Shown here: one piece after another, positions 38,496-48,614 of the stretch
Layout of the letters: each line of letters opens with the position of its first letter
Numbering within the stretch: position 1 is the first letter of the stretch
Source of the DNA: CAVTAV01 sp963732795
Lineage (GTDB): Bacteria; Pseudomonadota; Alphaproteobacteria; CAVTAV01
Direction of reading: 5' to 3'
DNA length: 64,000 nucleotides
NCBI GenBank assembly: GCA_963732795.1
Contig: CAVTAV010000009.1
Span: forward strand, 62,001 to 126,000
Notes under the pieces: model-generated
The model's database searches: none
The model's input: the letters and a program-made list of their open reading frames with translations, nothing else
What the model was told of the DNA's origin: nothing
Program-made: the position numbers and the translations under genes

Positions 38496-40093
38496 TTAGG
38501 GGTTCGTGGTTTCCTGGCTGCGCTGCCATGCGATGAAAGCATCGACCGCCTTGAGCTGGTCCGGGTTCGGAACGGGACCGGCCTCGGGCTTGTCGTTGAA
38601 ATGCATGTATTTCGGATTGGCGTTGTCGAAGGCGGGCCATTTCGGCAGGCCCTTGCCGTTCGGATCGCCGGTCTTGGCAAAGTTGGTCCAGTAGTCCGCG
38701 ACGTCGTCCGACAGCGCCTGATCGGTCGCATCCCAGGTCTGATTCTGCTTCTCGGGATGCTGGAAGACATAGGCGATCTCGGTGCCGTGGGGTGCGCCCG
38801 GCGGAATATCGCGCGACACCGGCCCCTTGGGGAGCTGATGGGCGAAGAAATAGACGAAGATCGGAGACTTGCCGGTCTTGGACTGCAGCTTGGCCCAGGT
38901 CCAGCTATTCCAGCCGAAGCTCGTGTCGCGAGCTAGATCCTGGGCGGATTGCTGCGCCTCCTTGTTGGAGGCGGGATATTCCTTCAGGATCTGCTTGGCG
39001 AAGGTGCCGTAGTCCTTCTTGACGCTTTTCCTGTATTTCTTGGGCGTCGTCGGGCCCTGGAAGCTTGCGCCCTCGTTGGAATTGTAGCCGACGATGACGG
39101 GGACATCGTTATAATTTCCCGCCTCGTAGAGCTTGTACTGATCGCCGGGAATGACCCAGCCGTCGATATTCGGCCGGGTTATGCCATCGACGCCCGCCGA
39201 TTCCTTGAGGACGTCTTCGGCCGACATGGCCCGGAGGTCTCGGATCGATTTGGCCCCGACCTTGTTGGCGAAGGTCACGCCCGCCTTTTCGGCATCGGCG
39301 AGCCGCAGCATGCTTTCGCCCGGAAGCGGCGGCGAGCTGGCCGGCTTGAAGGAGCCGCCGCTTTCGCAGATCGCCCGCTGGAACAGACCCTTGGCCAAGG
39401 GTGAGGCCGCCAGTATGGCTGACCGCCGCGCCGCCCGCCGATTCCCCGAAGATCGTCACCCGGTCCGGGTCGCCGCCGAAGGCCGCGATGTTGTCGCGCA
39501 CCCAGCGCAGGCCGGCGATCATGTCCAGCAGGCCGTAATTGCCGGAGACGTGATGGGCGGATTCCGCGCGAGAGGTCCGGATGGGCGAGAAAGCCGAGCG
39601 CGCCGAGCCGATAGGCGACCGTCACCACGATCACGCCGCGCTTCGCCAGCTTGTCGCCGGCATAGGCCTGGAGGGTCGGCGAGCCGATGGTGAAGCCGCC
39701 GCCATGGAGCCAGACCATGACCGGAAGCTTGTCGTCGGCGGACTTGGCGGGTGTCCAGATATTGAGATAGAGGCAATCCTCGCTGGTATCGACCTTCTCG
39801 ATGCCGAGGAAGGGCAGCGCGCGGCTGACCTGAACGCAGGCCGGCGCATAGCTCGTCGCGCCCTTGACGCCCGACCAGGACGACTCCCGGGCCGGCGCCA
39901 TCCAGCGCAATTCGCCGACCGGCGGCGCGGCGAAAGGAACGCCTTTGAACACGGTGATATCGCCGTCGACGGTACCCTGGATGAGGCCACCTTCGGTCAT
40001 GACCGGACCGGCAAATCCCGCCCAGGCCGCCTGCCCCGTCAAACCCATGACGCACAGGCTCACCGCCACGCTTAGGAAGCGGAACACTTTCAT
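38496..40093 (-). CDS. Secreted type-B carboxylesterase, tandem copy C (frameshifted)
   Basis: First gene of the run. Signal peptide (FLSVAVSLCVMGLTGQAAWA). GVPFAAPPVGELRWMAPA, EDCLYLNIWTPAKSADDKLPV, WLHGGGFTIGS, FGESAGGAAVS, VGYNSNEGASF, APHGTEIAYVF. More diverged than A and B: N instead of D in the acid-loop phrase and SRALPFLGIEKVDT in place of ANPRIGLPAIKVS. Frame breaks near 39565 and 39416. Divergent from the SnoaL gene at 40262. Confidence 0.84.
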
Positions 40094-40261
40094 CGGATGC
40101 CCTCCCATGAGGCTGAGATACCGATCATACAGGAGCATCCCTGACAGCCCAAGCAATGCTAGCAACCCCTTTAATCGATCTCAACTAATCGCGACATGTG
40201 CACCCGTGTTACTTTTGGGCTAGGATCGCGGCGGGTCACGAGGGATGAAGAGGTGCCGAGC

Positions 40262-40801
40262 ATGACGAGACGGTCCGCGCAGCTCATCGGCGTCGTCGCA
40301 GGCGCAATCATGGCGGCGGTGCCGCTCAGCGCTTTTGCCGAAGGCCAGCCGCCGCCAGGCGAACAACTGCAATATCTGATCGATCGCATCGCCGTCGAGG
40401 ACACGATGGCGAAATACGCCAAGGTGGTCGATTACGGCACGCCGGAAGAATATGCCGCGCTGTTCACCGAAGATGGCCTAGTTCGGTCTCAGGGCCATGA
40501 CTATGTCGGGCGCGAAGCGATCCAGAAGATGATCACGCCGGTGCTCGGAAAGCCCAAGCCGGGTCAGCCGAAGCCGCCCCGGCTCCGCCATATCTTGTCG
40601 AACGACTCTTACGAGATCGACGGCGATACCGCGCATGTCTTCGGATCATGGGCGACGATCGCCAATGTCGGCGATAGAGGCCCGCAGATCGGCGGCATCG
40701 GCTACTACAACGACACCCTGGTCAAGGTCGACGGCAAATGGCTGTTCGCCAAGCATATCCTGTATGTCGATCTCGCCGCACCGCGGCCGAACAAGCAGTG
40801 A
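40262..40801 (+). CDS. Secreted SnoaL/NTF2-like protein
   Basis: 179 residues. Signal peptide (LIGVVAGAIMAAVPLSAFAE), then a SnoaL-like_4 domain: LIDRIAVEDTMAKYAKVVDYGTPEEYAALFTEDG, YVGREAIQKMI, LRHILSNDSYEIDGDTAHVFG, closing KVDGKWLFAKHILYVDL. Same family as the pair at 17454-18591. Divergent from esterase C with a 168-base gap, so they may share control. Start chosen by GAGG and signal peptide. Confidence 0.78.
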   Translation: MTRRSAQLIGVVAGAIMAAVPLSAFAEGQPPPGEQLQYLIDRIAVEDTMAKYAKVVDYGTPEEYAALFTEDGLVRSQGHDYVGREAIQKMITPVLGKPKPGQPKPPRLRHILSNDSYEIDGDTAHVFGSWATIANVGDRGPQIGGIGYYNDTLVKVDGKWLFAKHILYVDLAAPRPNKQ

Positions 40802-40807
40802 GCGAAA

Positions 40808-41068
40808 TCAGGCGGGAACAAGCTCCGGGCCGACGGGTGAGTCGACTTCGATGATGCGGTCGGCCGGGATATTGAGCCGGCGGGCCGCTTCGCGGATCGG
40901 CTCGGGGCTCGGCGCTTCGTAGAGACAATAGGTCTTCTTCTTGTCCGCCGAGAGGAAGGAATAGATCCAGGATATCCCGACATCGTCGTTGACACGTTTG
41001 ATGTTCAGGTCGTCGCGGTCGAGCTCGATCGCCTCGGCGAAATTCCGCTCGATAATGAATAACGGCAT
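40808..41068 (-). CDS. DUF4242 (SCO4226-like) small protein
   Basis: 86 residues with AAGGAGG before the ATG. MPLFIIERNFAEAIELD, then GISWIYSFLSADKKKTYCLYEAPSPEPIREAARRLNIPADRIIEV: the ferredoxin-like DUF4242 pattern, one member of which binds nickel. Role unknown. It lies 29 bases after the large ATPase gene on the same strand and is likely in one operon with it. Confidence 0.8.
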   Translation of the reverse strand: MPLFIIERNFAEAIELDRDDLNIKRVNDDVGISWIYSFLSADKKKTYCLYEAPSPEPIREAARRLNIPADRIIEVDSPVGPELVPA

Positions 41069-41097
41069 GCCGTCCTCCTTTGTCCGTCGTGCCCGGG

Positions 41098-44000
41098 CTA
41101 GGTCGTCGCTCTCCGGTCCCGCGTAACTCCGTCCGTACCGGCGTCCGTCTCGATCTTCTGCATGAGTCCGCCCATGCCGAATTGGCGCGCGAGATCGCCG
41201 GCCTCGTTGGTCATTTTTTCCGCTTCCGCTCCATCGCCCGTGTCGCGTAACAGTTGTGCATAAGCGAACTTGGTATGGGCCGTCCAGGGCTTCGATTGCG
41301 CAGTCTCGCACAGCTCAAGCGCGCGCGCAAAATACTCTCTAGCCTCCTTATGGGCCCGCAGTAGGCGCGCCATCATGCCGAGCAGCCGATCCACGGGACC
41401 GAGACAGACCGCCGTCGGGTGCGTCGCCATCTGCCCGGAATAGGGCGTCAAGGCGCGGTAAATCTCGCCCGCGCGCTCGCGGTCGCCGAGGGCGGCGCAG
41501 GTCTCGGCGAGATGCGCGAGGCTAGTGACATAGACGGCGTCGCGCGGCATGGTGTCGAGGCCGATCTCGAAAACTTGATCGAAGGTGCGGCGGGCGGCCT
41601 CGAGATTGCCGACCTCGACATGCAGAATCGCCAGTCCGCATAGCCAGACCGGCTGGTCGTTTCCCGAGTCCAGCCGCTGCAACACGGGCTGGACCTCGCG
41701 CAGGCGGCCGAGCTCGCGGAAGAGATGGAACATCTGCGCCCCGAAAACGCCTTCGGCGCCCTCCGAATCCGTGCCCCGGCCCACCTCGTAGGTCTTGGTG
41801 ATCAGACCGCGCGCCTCGGCCCAGCGGCCTTCCAGAAGCGCGCAATAGGCCTTGGCGCCCTCGGCGAAAAGAAGGAAATAGTGACGCTTGTCCGACGACT
41901 GCTCGAATTCCTGGATGAGCTCCTTGACCCGCGCGGTATCGCCGGCCTCCTGGCAATTCAGCATCAGCCAGCGGCGGGCTTCGTTCGCCGCCCATGCGGC
42001 GGACCGTCCCCGCTGACCGAGCGCCCCGCCAGCCTCTGCGGACAAAGCGAGCTGGATCGATTCCTCGGCGAGGTGAATGCGTTCGGACAGCGTGTCGGGG
42101 CGCGATCTAAGAACGATCGATGCCCAGCCGAACGCGTCACACTTGCACCAGGCGTCGCCGCTCTTCTCCGCTTCCTCGATGGCCTGCTGAACGAGAACGT
42201 CGGCCTTGCGATGCTCGCTGAGGGTATCCATAACCGCCGCCTTGCGCGCCAGGAGTCGCGCGTTGGAGACGAAGTCGCCGGGCTTGACCGCACTGAGGGC
42301 ATCGTCGATCTGCGCGATCATCTTCAGGCTCGGCACCTGAAACATCGCAAAGACATATTGGCAGGTGGCCTCGATCAGACACTGATGATTGCCGGACTCC
42401 CGGGCGGCGTTCATCGCCGCTTCCAGATTCTGGCCGTGCTCCGTCCAGGAAGTGTCCGTCTTCGCGCGGACGTTCGACTGAGCGAGACGCAGTTCCGCCT
42501 CTTCGCTGCGCCGGTCCCGAGGGTCCAAGGCAATCATCTCGAGCGCGAGGCCGTAATAGCTCACGGCATCTTCATAGGCGACGATGCGCTCGGCATAGCG
42601 CGCGGCGGCGATCGCCATCTCGATGGCCTTGTCGAACTCGCCGGACCGCGCGGCATGGTGATAATGGCGGGCGATCTGACCGAGGAACGGTTCGATATTG
42701 TCGGCGTGGAGCTCTTCGAGGATCTGGGCCGCCTCGCGATGGGTCGCGACCCGGCGGGACATCGGCAGCTCGTCGTAGAGCGTCTCGGTGATAAGGGCGT
42801 GGGTGAACTGGAAATGTCCGAGCTTGTCGGTTTCCTGAACGATCGCGGCGGCCATCGCCTCCTCCAGGAGCGAGAGGACCTCGATGTCCGAGAGACCGGC
42901 GAGCTTTTCGAGTTGCCGCGTCTCGAAGGTGCGCCCGAGCACGGAGGCTTGCGACAGCAAGTCGTTGCACTCCGTCGAGAGACGGTCGAGCCGGCGGCCG
43001 ATGGTTTCGTGAATCCCGTCGGGCACGCGGATTTCGATGCGCTCGCCGTTGGTCGTACGGAGCTCCTCGGCGACACCGCGCACGACCTCGCTGACGAAGA
43101 ACGGATTGCCGTCGGTGGTCCGGAGAATTTCGTCGACCAGCTTGTCGTTCGCCGGCTTTCCGAGCGCGCGGGTCGCCAAGGCCTGGATTTGCGATCGGTC
43201 GAGACCCTGCAGGCGCATTTTCTCCACCTCGGCTTCACGGCCGAGCGTGGTGAGCGTCGCGAACAGGGGGTGCGTGCGGGTGATCTCGATATCCTGATAG
43301 GTCGCCACCACCAGGATCGGATGTTCCGAAAGGACGCGGCCGAGGAATTCGAGTAGCTTAAGGGACGGCGCGTCCGCCCAGTGCAGATTGTCGAACAGGA
43401 TCACGACCTGCCGGCCCTCAAGACAATCCACGAGCCGCGATATCGTCGTGTGATACATGACTCCGCGGACGGTATCGAGACCGGAGCGCGCATTTGTCGG
43501 CGCGGCCGTACTGGATTCGCTCGCGGTCATGGCCTCGGTCTCGGCCGCCAGTTGCGCCAGGAGTTCCGGCTGATCAGTCATCTCGCCGGCGGCCTGCATG
43601 ATCTGCAGCCAGGGGAAGTAGGACGGCGCGCCCTCCTCCTCGTAACAGAGCCCGAACAGCACGGTCGCGCCCGCCTCGCCCGCCTCGTCGGCAAAGGCCC
43701 GGAGCATCTGGGTCTTGCCGATGCCGGGCTCGCCGGTCACCAGCACGATCCGCCCGGCGCCTTCCTTGGCCTTTTCGAGACTCTTGCGGAGCGACGCCAA
43801 CTCGTCCTCGCGGCCCACGGTCGGCGTGGACGACTTCGGCAGGGCAGCCGACCGCACCCAGGTGAAATCGCGCAGCATCAGAGAGCCGGCCGGGGCGTCC
43901 TCGGCGGCCGGCGCGGCGGCCTTGGGCACTTCGCCGTGCTCCGTACGGATGTCGTGGACAGGAATTCGAGTCTTGGACTCGTCGCCCGCCTTGTCGTCGG

Positions 44001-44223
44001 TGCGCTTCAGGCCGACGGGCGTCAGCTCGTAAGCCCAAGCGAACAGGATCGCGACCGGAAAGCCGAGCGCCAACAGGAGGACGACGACCGTATCGAACCA
44101 TTCGGGCAGGTGCAGCGGGGCCTTCAGGGCGACGACGATTTGGGCCAGGAGCCAGGCCAGGACGAGATACGCCGCCCCCACCTTGAAAACGCTTCGCCGT
44201 CTGAGCTCGCGGAAAAGGTTCAT
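41098..44223 (-). CDS. Membrane-tethered STAND-type ATPase with TPR-like C-terminus
   Basis: 1041 residues, intact. N-terminus FRELRRRSVFKVGAAYLVLAWLLAQ and LLLALGFPVAILFAWAYELTPVGLKR is the two-helix module found at the front of many proteobacterial TPR or cyclase proteins. Then AAA_16/STAND ATPase: VGREDEL (136), Walker A GEPGIGKT (164-171), Walker B VVILFDNLHWAD (273-284). A winged-helix-like region (SQASVLGRTFE) and about 500 residues of helical TPR-like repeats follow. No DNA-binding, cyclase or protease domain is visible, so output is unknown. Probably senses a ligand via the TPR part and signals at the inner membrane. Confidence 0.82.
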   Translation of the reverse strand: MNLFRELRRRSVFKVGAAYLVLAWLLAQIVVALKAPLHLPEWFDTVVVLLLALGFPVAILFAWAYELTPVGLKRTDDKAGDESKTRIPVHDIRTEHGEVPKAAAPAAEDAPAGSLMLRDFTWVRSAALPKSSTPTVGREDELASLRKSLEKAKEGAGRIVLVTGEPGIGKTQMLRAFADEAGEAGATVLFGLCYEEEGAPSYFPWLQIMQAAGEMTDQPELLAQLAAETEAMTASESSTAAPTNARSGLDTVRGVMYHTTISRLVDCLEGRQVVILFDNLHWADAPSLKLLEFLGRVLSEHPILVVATYQDIEITRTHPLFATLTTLGREAEVEKMRLQGLDRSQIQALATRALGKPANDKLVDEILRTTDGNPFFVSEVVRGVAEELRTTNGERIEIRVPDGIHETIGRRLDRLSTECNDLLSQASVLGRTFETRQLEKLAGLSDIEVLSLLEEAMAAAIVQETDKLGHFQFTHALITETLYDELPMSRRVATHREAAQILEELHADNIEPFLGQIARHYHHAARSGEFDKAIEMAIAAARYAERIVAYEDAVSYYGLALEMIALDPRDRRSEEAELRLAQSNVRAKTDTSWTEHGQNLEAAMNAARESGNHQCLIEATCQYVFAMFQVPSLKMIAQIDDALSAVKPGDFVSNARLLARKAAVMDTLSEHRKADVLVQQAIEEAEKSGDAWCKCDAFGWASIVLRSRPDTLSERIHLAEESIQLALSAEAGGALGQRGRSAAWAANEARRWLMLNCQEAGDTARVKELIQEFEQSSDKRHYFLLFAEGAKAYCALLEGRWAEARGLITKTYEVGRGTDSEGAEGVFGAQMFHLFRELGRLREVQPVLQRLDSGNDQPVWLCGLAILHVEVGNLEAARRTFDQVFEIGLDTMPRDAVYVTSLAHLAETCAALGDRERAGEIYRALTPYSGQMATHPTAVCLGPVDRLLGMMARLLRAHKEAREYFARALELCETAQSKPWTAHTKFAYAQLLRDTGDGAEAEKMTNEAGDLARQFGMGGLMQKIETDAGTDGVTRDRRATT

Positions 44224-44522
44224 CGACCCGCCAAGGTTTTCGAATGTCCGGCCCCGTCGCGCCGAGCGCGTTCCGAAACGGTCAAAGGCCCGACGGAACG
44301 AAATCCAGCCAATCCCAACGCAACCAGTCGACGGGAATTGACTATAAATACAATATTTTAGATGCGGTGGGTAGGTTTTGGTCCCGCACGCGGCCTCAAG
44401 GTCGGATCGGAAATCTCCCCGATGCCGCCGGGTGCCGGAAATCCGAATTCAGGTTCTCCTTGTCGGCTCACGAGATCGGTATATGGTAAAAGGCGGAGGC
44501 AGCGCCGAAAGGGGGAATTTCG

Positions 44523-46209
44523 ATGTCCGACACCAAGATCACCCGCAAAGATTTTCTGAAGCTCGGCGGGGCGGGGCTCGGCGCGCTAGCGCTCGGCTCG
44601 GCGGGGCTTGGACCGATCCGCAAGGCGCGTGCCGCGACGGCGACGAAGAAGCCCAATATTCTCTATATCTGCGTCGACGAGCTTCATGCGCTTGCCGATC
44701 TTCCCAAGGGCCTTCCCCTGCCGACCTACGAGCATTTCCGTTCACAAGCGCGCGACTTCGACTGGTATCACGTCCATCAGGCACCGTGCGGCCCGTCGCG
44801 CTCGGTCATGTATACGGGCCAGTACGTCCAGCACACCGGTATGTATACGAATCCGCCGGGCGAGAACGCGGTCCTGCGTCCGAATGGCCCCAAGCCCTTG
44901 GAGCTGCCGACGGACATGCCGACCGTCGGCAAGATGCTGCGCGAGCAGGGCTACTACACGGCGTACAAGGGCAAATGGCATCTAAGCCCGCTCAACCAGC
45001 GGGCGCAGGAAGCCGCCAAGGGCCGCGCGCCGGATTACGCCAAGGCGCTGGAGCCCTACGGTTTCTCCGATTACAACTTCGACGGCGAGCATACCGGCCT
45101 GACCTGGGGGGGCTTCATTCAGGACAAGGCCATCGCGGCCGACGCGGCGGGCCTCCTTTACAATTTCGCCAACGGCCATACCGAGGGCAAGCCCTGGTTC
45201 ATGGCCGTGAATTTCATCAATCCCCACGACATCATGTGGTTCGACGCCGAAGCCGATCCGAAGGGCACGCCGCACTCGGGATTCTTCGGCCTCTTGAAGA
45301 GCGAGCCACATACCGCGTTCTTCGAGAAGGAATGGGACTTCCCGCTGCCGAAGAGCTTCTATGCCGACGACCTCTCCACCAAGCCGGCGGTGCAGCGGAG
45401 GAGCACGGGCCGAGGCAAGCTCCATGAACGGGACGAGGCGACTTGGCAACGCTATCAGAACTATTATTTCAACTGCATCCGCGACGTCGATCGCCACATC
45501 AAGATCGTGCTCGACGCATTGGATCAGTACGGCCTCGCCGATAACACGGTCGTGATTCTCTCCGCGGACCATGGCGATCGGGCCGGCGCCCACGGAATGG
45601 TCGGCAAGGGCTCGGATGTCTATAAGGAGACAATCGGCGTGCCGATGCTGGTCCGGCATCCGGACGTCAAAAACACGGGCCGGACCCAGGCGCTTTTCGG
45701 TGAGGTCGATCTCGCGCCGACCTTCCTCAGCCTAGCCGGCGTCGACGACGCGGCGCGGGCGGACCGGTATCCGTTCCTCAAAGGCGTCGACATGATGCCG
45801 GTGCTTGCGGACGGAAAGGCTCGCACCGAGCGCGACAAGCGCGGCATCCTGTTCGACTACATGACGCCAGGTCGGTTACCGACGGATGGGAAGCCGGCGG
45901 AGAACGATCCCCGGATCCTGATCCGCGGCGTGTTCGACGGACGCCACAAATTCGCCCGCTATTTCAAGGTGACCGAGCACAACGAGCCGAAGGACTGGGA
46001 CAGTCTCGTCGGCCCATAACGATCTCGAACTCTATGACGTCAAAGTCGACCCGGATGAGATCACCAACCTCGCCCATAAGCCCGAGGACCATAAGGACCT
46101 CATCATGTCGCTCAACGAGAAGACCAACAAGCTGATCGACATGGAGATCGGCGAGGACGACGGCGCGATCTATCCTGGCCAGATCGAGTGGTACAACACG
46201 GTCGGTTAA
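44523..46209 (+). CDS. Tat-exported sulfatase (frameshifted near the end)
   Basis: Tat leader ITRKDFLKLGGAGLGALALG. Sulfatase domain: NILYICVDELH (metal Asp), formylglycine site C89-G-P-S-R in HQAPCGPSRSVMYTGQ, GKWHLSP, NFINPHDI, VILSADHGDRAGAHGMVGKGSDVYKETIGVPML, then LYDVKVDPDEITNLA. An inserted base near 46012 cuts off the last 65 residues. The metal motif is DE rather than DD. Removes sulfate from an unknown ester. No formylglycine-generating enzyme lies in the window. 299-base gap upstream contains an AT-rich stretch at 44338-44360 that may hold a promoter. Confidence 0.86.
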
Positions 46210-46326
46210 AGCCGACGGCCGTCATTAGGATCGCGTTCACACTCCGGCCGTATCCATGTGGAGCGGAACATCAGCGTTTGTTACGCTGGGCCGTGACCCG
46301 ATAACCACGCCGCACCGGAGGCGTGA

Positions 46327-47472
46327 TTGCAGACGATCCCAGTCGACGACCAAAATCTCTCAGCGCGGGCTAGACCAGCGACCAGGACCGCTCCGGTCGA
46401 GCTTGCCGTCATCGTCCCGACCTATAACGAGCGGGACAATGTCGACGACATCGTCAAAGAGCTGACCGAAGTGCTGCGGGACATCACCTGGGAGGTGATC
46501 TTCGTCGACGACGATTCACCCGACGGCACCGCGGAAGCCGCGCGGTCGATCGCGGCGCAAACCTCCCATGTGAGGGTCATCCACCGGATCGGACGGCGCG
46601 GGCTTTCCTCCGCCGTGATCGAGGGCATGCTGGCAAGCTCGGCGCCCTATCTCGCGGTGATCGACGGCGATTTGCAGCACGATCCGGCGCTGCTGCCCCG
46701 GATGCTCGAGCTCGCGCGCGCGGATGAAGCCGATATCGTCGTCGGCAGCCGCTATGTCGAGGGCGGCGGGGTCGGCGACTGGGCGCGGTCGCGCGAATGG
46801 ATGAGCCGATGGGCGACCAAGATCGCGTCCCGGTTCCTGCCCGCCCCGATCACAGATCCCATGAGCGGATTCTTCCTCCTCACCCGGCCGACTTTCGAGC
46901 GCGCGGTCCGAGGCCTTTCCGGCGTCGGGTTCAAGATCCTGCTCGATATCGTACTGTCGGCGCCCAGGACGACGCGGATCCGGGAACTGCCCTACACCTT
47001 CCGGACCCGCCGGCACGGCGAGAGCAAGCTCGATACGGTCGTCGCCTGGCAGTTTCTGGTCATGATCATCGACAAGAAGATCGGCCATATCCTGCCGACG
47101 AAGTTCGTCATCTTCTCGATGGTCGGCGCGTCCGGCCTGGTGGTTCACCTGACCGCGCTCTGGCTCGGGCTGAAGCTCGGCGGATTCCCCTTCGCCGTCG
47201 CCCAGGCCACCGCGACGGTCGTCGCCATGACCTCGAACTATTTCCTCAACAATACGCTGACCCATGGCGACAAGCGCCGGACGGGCGCACGGCTCTGGTC
47301 GGGCCTCATCTCGTTCTATGCCGTCTGCCTCGTCGGCGCGGCCGCGAATGTCGGCGTCGCGACGATGATCTATCGAAGCGAGCCGATCTGGTGGCTCTCC
47401 GGCCTCGCCGGCGCGCTGGTCAGCTCCGCCTGGAATTTCTCCGTGTCCGCGCTCTATACGTGGCGGAAGTGA
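46327..47472 (+). CDS. Glycosyltransferase family 2 (DPM1-like) fused to GtrA membrane domain
   Basis: 381 residues, TTG start supported by GGAGG at 46317. GT2 domain (25-245): LAVIVPTYNERDNVDDIV, FVDDDSPDGT, DGDLQHDP (DxD), GSRYVEGGGVG, DPMSGFFLL, ELPYTFRTRRHGESKL, as in dolichol/polyprenyl-phosphate mannose synthase. C-terminal GtrA domain with four helices (about 255-378). Likely makes and flips a polyprenyl-phosphate sugar for envelope glycans. Intact. Convergent with the acyltransferase. Confidence 0.87.
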   Translation: MQTIPVDDQNLSARARPATRTAPVELAVIVPTYNERDNVDDIVKELTEVLRDITWEVIFVDDDSPDGTAEAARSIAAQTSHVRVIHRIGRRGLSSAVIEGMLASSAPYLAVIDGDLQHDPALLPRMLELARADEADIVVGSRYVEGGGVGDWARSREWMSRWATKIASRFLPAPITDPMSGFFLLTRPTFERAVRGLSGVGFKILLDIVLSAPRTTRIRELPYTFRTRRHGESKLDTVVAWQFLVMIIDKKIGHILPTKFVIFSMVGASGLVVHLTALWLGLKLGGFPFAVAQATATVVAMTSNYFLNNTLTHGDKRRTGARLWSGLISFYAVCLVGAAANVGVATMIYRSEPIWWLSGLAGALVSSAWNFSVSALYTWRK

Positions 47473-47487
47473 CGCCGATCTATGGCG

Positions 47488-48533
47488 TCACGTGATAGCG
47501 ATCCCCACCGCCAAGCCGATTATCACGAGCAGATAACCGATCAATGCGAGGACTGAGCCACGGCGCTTTGTGAAATATTCCGAGCGGCGTCTCATGACAT
47601 TGCGATCGATCACAAGATAGAGGATCGCCGATACGACCAGGGACATGAGCACCGCCGCCACCCTGGAGATCACCGACCCTTTTAGACCGATCATGCCAAA
47701 GGCGGCATTGGCCGCGAACACGCCGATCCAATGGTTCAGATAGAACGGATAGGACACCCCGCCGAAGAAGGCCCCCACCGGCTTCTTGGGTCCTTTCACC
47801 GCGAGTGCGAGCACGATGCACAGCGCCATCGGGGGCGAGAAGCGATGGTAATGCCCGAAGGCGACGACGCAGGCGAACAACGCAGCCGCGACCACGCCCA
47901 AATGAAGCCTATAGCGCTCGTGCCAAGGGCCGAAACGCTCCATGACGACCGCCGCACAGACGCCGAAGGCGATCGGCGCGTAAACATTAAAGATATAGGC
48001 CGCAATCGCGAGGAGGACCCAAAAGACGACCGACCGGCCAAACGCCAGCGCGGTGATCACCAACGGCGCCACGAGATCAGAACTGTTCCTCGACGCAGAT
48101 GCTCCAGAAGTGATTTCCCGTGCCCTGCAACGGCATCTGCTGAACATACGTAGCGAGTTGGGGCGGACCAGAACCAGTTGTAGACGAAGGTAACGTCGTA
48201 GAACGTCATCTCGTACCATTTGGAGGTCAGATGAACGTGCCTTATGCCGACCTCGATTAGCACGCTCGCGAGGGAGAGCAGGGCGATGGCGAGGGCGTAA
48301 GGGATCCAAATCCGGGTCGCGCGATTGAAATAGAACCGGGGCAGGTCGGCTAAACGGGAGCGAAGCAGGATCCCGCCGATAAGCCAGCCGCTGAGGGCGA
48401 AAAACACGTCGACAGCCATCTTGCCGGCATGATCAAGGCCGATCAGGCCCGCGTGACGGGACGCCACGACCAGTGCGAGCACGATTTGGAGCCAGTCGAA
48501 GGCCGGATAATAGTCGTCGCGCGCGTAACCCAT
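47488..48533 (-). CDS. Acyltransferase 3 family membrane protein (OafA/YrhL-like, frameshifted)
   Basis: Catalytic His region DWLQIVLALVVASRHAGLIG and VDVFFALSGWLIGGILL at the N-terminus, HFWSICVEEQF loop, then seven helices ending GVSYPFYLNHWIGVFAAN. Two lesions between 48105 and 48160, the second inserting a base after EEQF. It would O-acylate a surface glycan, fitting the GT2-GtrA gene next door. About 350 residues, normal. Confidence 0.82.
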
Positions 48534-48614
48534 GGCGTGGCATCAGATGGACTAAGGCTTAATTTTCGGTGAGGGAGCCTGGCCGAGTTCGGCGCGCGAC
48601 GGACATGCGCCGAT

